Shown here: piece after piece, positions 58,105 to 64,000 of the stretch
Numbering within the stretch: position 1 is the stretch's first letter
How the letters are laid out: every line of letters begins with the position of its first letter
Origin: Pseudomonas sp. LS1212
GTDB lineage: Bacteria > Pseudomonadota > Gammaproteobacteria > Pseudomonadales > Pseudomonadaceae
Reading direction: 5' to 3'
DNA length: 64,000 nucleotides
Assembly (NCBI RefSeq): GCF_024741815.1
Contig: NZ_CP102951.1
Location: forward strand, 2,185,001 to 2,249,000
Notes under the pieces: generated by a model
The model's input: only the letters and a program-made list of their open reading frames with translations
Databases searched by the model: none
What the model was told of the DNA's origin: nothing
Position numbers and translations under genes: made by a program

Positions 58105-58290
58105 ATGACAAGAAAACTCATCTGCCAGAAATGCAATAAAGACACAGCCGTAGAGCTGTGCTTTGACGAGGATATCGACAGCCAGGTCTACAATTGCGAG
58201 CACTGTGGCGGCAGACACGTCGAGGTTGAGACTGGCCAGCTGCCGGGGGCTCCGGGCGTGAGCAGGTTCCGGTTGGATGAAGATGAATGA
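58105..58290 (+). CDS. Small CXXC zinc-ribbon-like protein
   Basis: 61 residues from ATG 58105 (GGAGTGACTGTT upstream; an in-frame ATG lies at 58075). Two CxxC knuckles, LICQKCNKDT and YNCEHCGG, suggest one bound zinc. An acidic tail follows. Probably a small nucleic-acid or protein binding factor; function unknown. Confidence 0.6.
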   Translation: MTRKLICQKCNKDTAVELCFDEDIDSQVYNCEHCGGRHVEVETGQLPGAPGVSRFRLDEDE

Positions 58291-58380
58291 TTGTGTTGTC
58301 GTTCTTGCTTCCTGGATTTTTTGTTTTTATCAGAAAAACAGTGGGTTGCTACGACTTTCCAGACGGTAATTAAAGAAATA

Positions 58381-58399
58381 TTACATTCATGGAATGTAA
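58381..58399. promoter_or_regulatory. Inverted repeat, possible operator
   Basis: TTACATTC-ATG-GAATGTAA is an eight-base perfect inverted repeat in the AT-rich gap between 58290 and the small ORF at 58492. Confidence 0.4.
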
Positions 58400-58491
58400 A
58401 CAATTGCCTGTGTAGAATTCCGCGCGGGCGATAACTTACCCTGTGCGGCGCAATTTCTTACACAACGCTGTTGCATTAGAAGGGAAGCAAG

Positions 58492-58659
58492 ATGCGTTTG
58501 CTTGCATGGCGGTTTATGCTATTGACCGAAAGTTTACGGTACCTCTTGAGCCCGAGGTCGAGTACTCGATTATTGCAATTGATGCTGCGGGGCAGTATTG
58601 CCAAAATCATCGAAAAAGATGCATGCGAAGGTTCAGTGAAGTTGGCAGTGAAGCGGTAA
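58492..58659 (+). CDS. Possible small protein
   Basis: 55 residues (MRLLAWRFMLLTESLRYLLS...), with GAAGGGAAGCAAG before the ATG. An overlapping frame (58443-58670, GTG start, ..EYSIIAIDAAGQYCQN..) is an alternative and reads more like a protein. I cannot decide which, if either, is real. Confidence 0.3.
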   Translation: MRLLAWRFMLLTESLRYLLSPRSSTRLLQLMLRGSIAKIIEKDACEGSVKLAVKR

Positions 58660-58726
58660 TGCCCGTATAGCGCTGAAGCCTGAACACAGCATATTGGTTG
58701 CAGTAATCGCATCGCACTTCAATTTC

Positions 58727-59044
58727 CTAGCCACCGGCACCCGCCTCATTGGCAGGATTCAAATAGCAGGCCATCTCCCGTTCTACAACGTCGATTTCAT
58801 TTATTCCCCAGTTTGTCAGGGGCGCGGAAGGTTTGCCGGTCGACGCATAACTCGCCGCCAACAGACGGGTCATAAGCGTTTTTACAAAATCCAACTGCAC
58901 CTGTAGCTCTTGAGCCGCATGATCAGATTTTTCCAGGCGCTGCTGCAGGGCATCGCGCTCGTCAGTGATTTGCCGGATATAGCCCATCGTTTCATGCGGG
59001 TCGCTCATCACTGCCAGTTTGTCTTCCAAAGATTTATCACTCAT
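58727..59044 (-). CDS. Hypothetical coiled-coil protein
   Basis: 105 residues from ATG 59044 (MSDKSLEDKLAVMSDPHETM...). Residues about 18-60 form a predicted coiled coil (ITDERDALQQRLEKSDHAAQELQ). The tail (EREMACYLNP) is conserved-looking. No strong ribosome site. Function unknown. Confidence 0.5.
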   Translation of the reverse strand: MSDKSLEDKLAVMSDPHETMGYIRQITDERDALQQRLEKSDHAAQELQVQLDFVKTLMTRLLAASYASTGKPSAPLTNWGINEIDVVEREMACYLNPANEAGAGG

Positions 59045-59271
59045 TAATGTGCTCGCTCGCTCAGGTTGAAGGCCAGGCACGCGCAGGCCTTGTCCCACTG
59101 ATTGATATCGGCACGAGAGATTATTTCTAAAGCTTTCTATCGCACTGCTGAGCAATTGGGCGTAAGATTACCGCAAAGGTGCGATCTTGTGGGGCGCAAG
59201 GCGATGAGCAGAGCGCTGCCCCCGAGAGGGCGGCAGCGATATCGAGTGGGTTCTGAAGAGATGGGGAGGGG

Positions 59272-59673
59272 TCAGCCGGACATCCTGACTTTTTGAACCA
59301 GGCAGTAGCCACGGTTCCTGACCGACCGAAACAGCGGTGCGCCATCGGCGTAGCCCCTGAATTTTGCTTGCAGCCTGCTCAGGCACATCTCCATTCCATA
59401 ATACTGATCAAGGTTCTTCTTCATCCCGAGGAGGATCTCCTCTTTGCTGACGACACGCTCCGCGCTGCTTGCCAACAGGTTGAAGATTACGCATTCAGTA
59501 CGGGTCAAAATGACGGTGACATCATTGTTGACCAGCGAGCACTGCCTTCTATCGAACGTCCAGTAGTCCTCGTCCGGTAGGCTCGCGTCGTTGCAACCTG
59601 CTGGTGTGACGGAGCGTTCGCTGCCTGTATCCAGGGCATGGAGCATTCTTGAAGATCCAGTATTGACGGTCAT
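59272..59673 (-). CDS. OmpR/PhoB-type winged-helix regulator without a receiver
   Basis: 133 residues. The C-terminal part (about 38-130) has the trans_reg_C fold: DYWTFDRRQCSLVN, LTRTECVIFNLLASSAERVVSKEEIL, the recognition helix MEMCLSRLQAKFRGYADGA and the wing LFRSVRNRGYCLV. No phospho-receiver or membrane segment is present. GAAGGAACTTCAT precedes the ATG. Possibly responds to a partner protein or level control; regulated genes unknown. Confidence 0.78.
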   Translation of the reverse strand: MTVNTGSSRMLHALDTGSERSVTPAGCNDASLPDEDYWTFDRRQCSLVNNDVTVILTRTECVIFNLLASSAERVVSKEEILLGMKKNLDQYYGMEMCLSRLQAKFRGYADGAPLFRSVRNRGYCLVQKVRMSG

Positions 59674-60000
59674 ATGAAGTTCCTTCTTTCAATTTCTTTG
59701 CTCGCACGGGCATTTTTTGTGCGCAGTATTTCTTGCGCGCGCGACTCTACGAATGCTCGGCTGGCAGTATACCTACGGTTTGGATCCAATTTTATTTACC
59801 AAGGCACGCTTGCGACAAGCATTTCTTTGGAATGTGACGGAGTGCTCGATACCGGCCATCGACGTTGCAGGCGTTCGGTGCGCCTTTTTTGGACAGGCCA
59901 GGGCGTCGGCTACGAGGTAACGTCTAACATGACTATAAATGTCCAGGGAGCCAGCCGAACCTCTGGAAGGCCGCGTCATCCTTTGTGGAGTGAGGTGCAC
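59674..60000. other. Intergenic region between the winged-helix regulator and 60001
   Basis: 327 bases between divergent genes. An open plus-strand frame continues upstream from 60001 to 59674, but its N-terminus is not protein-like and no ribosome site is seen. The region probably contains both promoters. Confidence 0.4.
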
Positions 60001-60231
60001 ATGAGGGATATTTCGTTCGATGAAAATCCTGCCGAGCGTCGAAACCGGCGATTAGGTGAAGCGCTGGGGTTGAACCCTGATGAAGTTTCCCTCTGGATCA
60101 AGGAGATTGACGACGATGGAAGCGGCATGGGCTATGTCGTTCAATTCAAGGAGACAACGCCGACAGAAATACGGGCCAAAGTACAGGGCCTGGGCAGCGA
60201 CCTTTCGATCAACATCGGGCCGATCGATTGA
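60001..60231 (+). CDS. Small hypothetical protein
   Basis: 76 residues (MRDISFDENPAERRNRRLGE...) with GTGAGGTGCAC before the ATG. It is acidic and has alternating short strands (GMGYVVQFKETTPTEIRAKVQGLGSDLSINIGP). In-frame ATG 59929 is an alternative start. No family recognised. Confidence 0.55.
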   Translation: MRDISFDENPAERRNRRLGEALGLNPDEVSLWIKEIDDDGSGMGYVVQFKETTPTEIRAKVQGLGSDLSINIGPID

Positions 60232-60354
60232 GTGGTCCTGGCGCCGGCTTTTTCCATTTTGCATGCCGTCTGTCGCGAGCTTGGCACGTCCCATAGCGAC
60301 CAACCTCCAACGATTACGGCCCAGATTCACTGGACCTCATGTTGGAGGTGCAAA

Positions 60355-60710
60355 ATGGCTAACGAAAGACGTCCTCAAGACGATTCGATGTCGGACCCAT
60401 CCAGACAGGACCAGCTACGCAATGAACCCGGCAGGAATCCAGGTTCGCCCAGCACAGGAGGTCAAGGCAGTTCAGGCAAGCAGGGCGGCGGAGGGGGCCA
60501 ACGGCCTGGTCAAGGCCGAAGGGATCCAGCCACCCGAACGCCCCGACCAAAGGCGGTCAGGGTAGTACCGGCAAAATGGGTGGCGGTGGCCGTCAACCGG
60601 GCCAGCCTGGCCAACCGGGTCAATCCCAGGGCGGTAATCGCCCACAAGACTGGGACGACCCCATGAAAGACAGCGTTGATAAGGATGACCCCGATAACAT
60701 GAGGAGATAA
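60355..60710 (+). pseudogene. Gly/Gln-rich hydrophilic protein with apparent frameshift
   Basis: From ATG 60355 (TTGGAGGTGCAAA upstream) the first frame gives MANERRPQDDSMSDPSRQDQ, then STGGQGSSGKQGGGGGQRPG. Near 60518-60540 the sensible sequence moves to another frame, GGQGSTGKMGGGGRQPGQPG and ends WDDPMKDSVDKDDPDNMRR at TAA 60708-60710. The repeated unit GGQGS-GKxGGGG occurs in both halves, which shows they belong together. The first frame unshifted stops at 60666. A one-base sequence error or a real mutation (it follows a G-rich run) cannot be told apart. KGG-like stress hydrophilin by composition (inference). Confidence 0.65.
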
Positions 60711-60790
60711 CCGGCTCAGTCCACAGTATTGCCTCCTCTTGCCACTTTTCATTCGGTGGCTGAACGTACGCGTTCAATCGGAAGTTCATT

Positions 60791-60814
60791 GGCCCGCGCT
60801 CTTGCGGGCCTTTT
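60791..60814 (+). terminator. Terminator after the Gly-rich gene
   Basis: GGCCCGC-GCTCTT-GCGGGCC followed by TTTT. Confidence 0.85.
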
Positions 60815-60999
60815 GTTTATTCCGCGATCCATTCCTCGGCATCCACCTACAGAGCAGGGTGCCTCGTACCTTGGTGCACTAACTGAATCCAGGCGTATAT
60901 TGATAGTGTCGGTCCAGATAGTTGAGGCGAGAAGCGGACGCCAAAGGTTCGACTTGCTGGGGGAACACATGTAAAACCCCGAACGTTTGGAGGTGTCAC

Positions 61000-61902
61000 A
61001 TGAGCCAGTATCAACGACTCTTTTTGATCGCAGGTCCCACCATGCGCCACTCTCCGGCGCTGCAGCGGGCAGTCGCCATCGCCAAGGCCACGGGCGCAGC
61101 GTTGCATATCGGGGTGTTCATCGATGGTTTCGATATCCTGGGGATGATGAGCCGACATGAACAGCTTCGTGAACGCGTTCAGCAAGAGAACCAACAGTGG
61201 CTCAAGGATGAAGCCGATCTGATGCGCACCAATGGCATCAATGTGACTACTGAAGTGGTTTCTACGCGCAACGCGCTTCCAGAAATCCTTCGGCATGTGA
61301 CAGAAATGCAGCCGGACCTGGTTATCAAGGACGTACACCACGAGTCAGCGCTCAAGCGCGTGTTCATGACACCTCTGGATTTCCATCTGTTGCGCGAATG
61401 CCCGGTCCCCATACATCTGGTCAGCGAAATCGGGTTTCCATTGCCGCGGGTGGTCGTGGCGGCAGTCGACCCGTCAAGCCCGGACAAGCGCATCACCGGG
61501 ATCAACGATCGGATCGTCATGGCTGCAAACGGATTGGCAATGCAGTGCGATGCCGAGCTGCATCTGTTGCACGCCTACGATGCCTCGCAGACGCATATCT
61601 CTGACGCAGGTGCTGGCGCAGTGACGATGCCAGGCTTCAGTAGCGAGGTGCGTCGGTCGCTGCACAAGACCTTCACTGCATTGGCCGATCGCTACGGCAT
61701 ACCGTCCGAGCGACAACACTTCATCGAAGGTCCACCCACCAAAGCGATGGCTGGCTTCGCAGCCCATAGCCGAGCAGACGTGATCGTAATGGGCAATGCG
61801 CATCGCAAAGGGCTGAGCAAGTTGGTGGGCAGCACTACAGAGCACGTTTTGTATCAGGTGCCCTGCAATGTGCTGGCAGTGAATGCGCAAGTGGATGAGT
61901 GA
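61000..61902 (+). CDS. Tandem universal stress protein (UspE-like)
   Basis: 300 residues with two Usp domains (about 1-145 and 150-298). The second ends in the nucleotide-binding motif ADVIVMGNAHRKGLSKLVGSTTEHVLYQVPCNVLAV, matching G-x2-G-x9-G-S of ATP-binding Usp proteins. The first domain lacks that glycine set. TTGGAGGTGTCAC precedes ATG 61000. Induced under stress or growth arrest in related bacteria; lies in a cluster of small stress-like genes. Confidence 0.9.
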   Translation: MSQYQRLFLIAGPTMRHSPALQRAVAIAKATGAALHIGVFIDGFDILGMMSRHEQLRERVQQENQQWLKDEADLMRTNGINVTTEVVSTRNALPEILRHVTEMQPDLVIKDVHHESALKRVFMTPLDFHLLRECPVPIHLVSEIGFPLPRVVVAAVDPSSPDKRITGINDRIVMAANGLAMQCDAELHLLHAYDASQTHISDAGAGAVTMPGFSSEVRRSLHKTFTALADRYGIPSERQHFIEGPPTKAMAGFAAHSRADVIVMGNAHRKGLSKLVGSTTEHVLYQVPCNVLAVNAQVDE

Positions 61903-62045
61903 GGAGAATTGGCGCAATCCATTGGCATTCAAGAAACCCTGGTGCCGGCACGCAGGAGGTAGTTCGCAGGCGTATCTACGTTACTGGGATTCGTACACGC
62001 GAGGCGCGGTGTTACAGTCACCCCTTTTTAAAGTAAGGGGACAGC

Positions 62046-62396
62046 ATGCGAGTATTGATTGGGGCACTGGCGGCAGCACTGTTGGCTGGGTGCGCGTCAT
62101 CCGCGATGGACGAGGCTCGCCTCAAAAGCCCGAACAAGGCGTTCTCCTCCAACAAGCCAGAAAACGTCGTAGCCCAGTGCGTCCAGTTCGCTTGGCAGGA
62201 TGAATCCGTGTTCGGTGTCGATGCGGGCGCATTTTTGCAGCCAGGGAAGACTGGCGGTTTTACGGTCTACACCAGGGGTGCCGAATCCTTCACCGATGTG
62301 CAGAGTGGCGCAGCGGGCACGGTAATCAATTACTACGCGGCCTCGGATAACTCGATTGCACAGCGCAGGCTTGCGGCGTTGGCGACCTGCTTGTAA
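62046..62396 (+). CDS. Small lipoprotein
   Basis: 116 residues. Signal peptide with lipobox ALLAGC (Cys about 16) and Ala-Ser after it. The body (VVAQCVQFAWQDESVFGVDAGAFLQPG, ...GTVINYYAASDN) is a compact domain seen in small pseudomonad lipoproteins of unknown role. Convergent with the patatin gene. Confidence 0.75.
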   Translation: MRVLIGALAAALLAGCASSAMDEARLKSPNKAFSSNKPENVVAQCVQFAWQDESVFGVDAGAFLQPGKTGGFTVYTRGAESFTDVQSGAAGTVINYYAASDNSIAQRRLAALATCL

Positions 62397-62508
62397 TCCG
62401 GCTTCGCCAATGCGGAGCCACCACTCATCGCCTGGTTGATCGCGGGATCCTCATACATGGTCAAACGATATTGGATGAGGTCGTCCATGGCGCGATCGGG
62501 ATCGGCCT

Positions 62509-63558
62509 TCAAAGAAATTCCTTTCGGATGTCGATACTCGACCGTTCGCCAATATTCCGGTAGTTCTCCGTGAGCCACGCCTCGGTCTCGCGTCGTCCGT
62601 TGTCGCGCAGACCGCAAAGGAAGTCCCAGTCCGCATTGTACTTGCTGGACACGCTGAGCGCGCACATCGCCTCGTCGGACTTAATGGAGTGGATCAGCAT
62701 CTCCTTCATCTCGCCGCGATCGAGCTTGCCTTGCTGAATGAGGTCGGTGACAAAGGCGATGGTGCGCATCTCACGCATCAGCGACGAGTTGAAGCTGATT
62801 TCACTGATGCGATTGAGGATGTCGGCAGCTGTAATGGGCACGCCCGGGCGGACGAGCGGGTTGATGTGGACGATCACCACATCGCGTGTATTGCAGTGAT
62901 AGATCAACGGGAAAATGGCCGGGTTGCCCATATAGCCGCCATCCCAGTAGTTCTGCCCGTCGATCGTGATCGCCTGGAACAGTGTCGGTACGCAGGCCGA
63001 AGCAAGCACCGCTTCGGCGCAGACGTCTTCGCCCGAGAAGATGCGTATCTTTCCCGTCTCGACATTGGTCGCGCACAGATAGAGGTGGAACGGGCATTGC
63101 TTGCGCAAGGCGGCGAAATCTACCTGCCTCTCCAGCACATCCCGCAGCGGACTCAAGTTGCGGCGATTGAACTGGTAAGGCGAGAAGATACGAAGCGCCA
63201 TGTCCGCGAACGTATACATGGGCGAATAGTCCAGCCCGAAGCTGTGCGTCCCTTTCAGCCATGGCATCCAGCGCAACGGATTATAACGCTCGGCGGATTG
63301 CGCCACGGCGTACCAGAAATCGTGCAGCGCCCGGCGCGCGCCGGCCTCGCCACCTTGCAGCATACCGGAGGCCAACACGGCGGCATTCATCGCGCCGGCA
63401 CTGGTTGCGCTCACCCCTTCAATGGCAAGCCTGCCGTCCTCGAGCAACCGATCGAGCACGCCCCAGGTGAACGCACCGTGCATCCCGCCGCCCTGCAAAG
63501 CCAGCGCGACCGGCTTACGCTCGTCACTGCCTCGAGGCTGTCCGTTCTTCGTGGTCAT
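62509..63558 (-). CDS. Patatin-like phospholipase
   Basis: 349 residues. Patatin marks: oxyanion loop ALALQGGGMHGAF (about 18-30), nucleophile Ser in SATSAGAM (GxSxG-like, ATSAG), and the catalytic Asp in YWDGGYMGNP (DGG). It belongs to the RssA/patatin group of cytosolic lipid hydrolases, often next to 3-hydroxybutyrate genes in pseudomonads (here not adjacent). GGAGGCCAAGA precedes ATG 63558. May hydrolyse phospholipids or act in PHA turnover; substrate unknown. Confidence 0.9.
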   Translation of the reverse strand: MTTKNGQPRGSDERKPVALALQGGGMHGAFTWGVLDRLLEDGRLAIEGVSATSAGAMNAAVLASGMLQGGEAGARRALHDFWYAVAQSAERYNPLRWMPWLKGTHSFGLDYSPMYTFADMALRIFSPYQFNRRNLSPLRDVLERQVDFAALRKQCPFHLYLCATNVETGKIRIFSGEDVCAEAVLASACVPTLFQAITIDGQNYWDGGYMGNPAIFPLIYHCNTRDVVIVHINPLVRPGVPITAADILNRISEISFNSSLMREMRTIAFVTDLIQQGKLDRGEMKEMLIHSIKSDEAMCALSVSSKYNADWDFLCGLRDNGRRETEAWLTENYRNIGERSSIDIRKEFL

Positions 63559-63674
63559 TCTTGGCCTCCTCGTCGGTGCTGAGCCGAATCGGAACCTGTT
63601 GCGGCGCTTCGCCCCGTCACGCGCTCGCCGACGACGCGCCGATGCTCCATTGAGCACCCTGCGTCATCGATCGT

Positions 63675-64000
63675 TCACCCCCCGCTTGATGCCCATGCAT
63701 CGAGCAGCGCCTTGGCTTGTTGTAAATCAACGCTGTCGAAGCCTTCGGTGAAGAAGCTATAGATGTCGGCCAGCATTTGCCTGGCCGCCTCCTTGTCTCG
63801 TGTTTCCCATAGCTGAGCAAGGCTCACTGTGGCTCGTAGCTCAAGTGACTTTGCCCCTTGTTGTCGAGCGATCGAGATCGCCGTTTGAAAGCATGCTTGC
63901 GCTTCCTGCTGCACAGAAGTATCCAGTCTGGCTTCGCCCGAACCTTGGAGAGTAAGAGTTCCCTTGAGGCGGTACAGTTCTGCTTCGTAAAAGTGCTCGC
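63675..64000 (-). CDS. C-terminus of a TPR/ATPase-type protein (adenylate-cyclase-linked), cut by window edge
   Basis: About 107 residues are visible, open to the right edge. EHFYEAELYRLKGTLTLQ, ACFQTAISIARQQGAKSLEL, RATVSLAQLWETRDKEAARQ and YSFFTEGFDSVDLQQAKALL are the last TPR-like helices of large AAA-ATPase/class III adenylate cyclase regulators, which commonly end with 'FTEGFDTxDLxxAKxLL'. Catalytic parts lie outside the window. Confidence 0.75.
   Translation of the reverse strand, partial: EHFYEAELYRLKGTLTLQGSGEARLDTSVQQEAQACFQTAISIARQQGAKSLELRATVSLAQLWETRDKEAARQMLADIYSFFTEGFDSVDLQQAKALLDAWASSGG

Noticed and set aside
62333..62488. Minus-strand 50-residue frame MDDLIQYRLTMYEDPAINQA... 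after the patatin gene
   Set aside because: It looks protein-like but overlaps the end of the lipoprotein gene and has no ribosome site; kept as unresolved rather than annotated.

Overview
The window looks like a chromosomal segment of a Pseudomonas (fluorescens/putida-like). The main evidence is the block gacA-uvrC-pgsA followed by tRNA-Gly genes, a DUF1652 protein, ecotin, UppP, an ABC-F protein of the YbiT type, OsmE and a 3-hydroxybutyrate module, with GC-rich codon use. It divides into a conserved backbone and several accessory or decaying stretches.

Layout. 1-1.4 kb: the 5' part of a minus-strand operon for secreted proteins with curli/Fap-like repeats. 1.8-2.9 kb: nicotinamide riboside uptake (PnuC plus a NadR-like kinase). 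2.9-9.2 kb: a chemoreceptor, uppP, DUF1294, a LysR regulator divergent from an azoreductase with a perfect palindrome between them, and an MFS carrier. 9.3-12 kb: ybiT, then a decayed phage/integrase relic. 12.1-19.2 kb: osmE, a DUF3016 protein, a phosphoesterase convergent with a large autotransporter, DUF1652, a REP-type inverted pair, ecotin, a PLP-type amino-acid deaminase/D-threonine-aldolase-like enzyme and a small parvulin. 19.3-26.4 kb: acetoacetyl-CoA synthetase and 3-hydroxybutyrate dehydrogenase, then yejABE without an adjacent yejF, then a second parvulin.

26.5-38.2 kb is the most unusual part. Five same-strand genes encode two giant paralogous Ig-like-repeat proteins (one with a BIG2 domain and a Cys-rich tip, one with a nine-repeat RCC1-like propeller), a short Ig/BIG2 relative, and two tandem, internally duplicated, secreted halovibrin-like proteins (the Vibrio fischeri relatives are secreted NAD+-glycohydrolases). 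The two giant genes share a duplicated upstream leader. I read this as a secreted host- or competitor-interaction locus; that is inference.

38.2-39.8 kb: a class I DAHP synthase behind what looks like an attenuation region, with a leader peptide rich in Phe/Tyr/Trp, an intrinsic terminator and a second, Tyr-rich small ORF. 39.9-44.9 kb: conserved backbone (GNAT, XRE, gacA, uvrC, pgsA, two identical tRNA-Gly genes).

45-57.5 kb: a mosaic of integrated and degraded DNA. A four-gene operon (sarcosine-oxidase-like enzyme, flavin amine oxidase, C45/phospholipase-B-like hydrolase, broken aminotransferase) lies between tRNA-Gly and tRNA-Cys, and a degenerate copy of the tRNA-Gly 3' end lies at its far border. 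Beyond tRNA-Cys are three tyrosine-recombinase fragments, a lipoprotein, DoxX, a GNAT-like protein, a tctCBA transporter whose tctA has an internal deletion, and the tail of a TonB receptor. 57.7-64 kb: small hypothetical genes, a winged-helix regulator lacking a receiver, a frameshifted Gly/Gln-rich stress-type protein, a tandem universal stress protein, a lipoprotein, a patatin-like phospholipase, and the C-terminus of a TPR/ATPase-type protein cut by the window edge.
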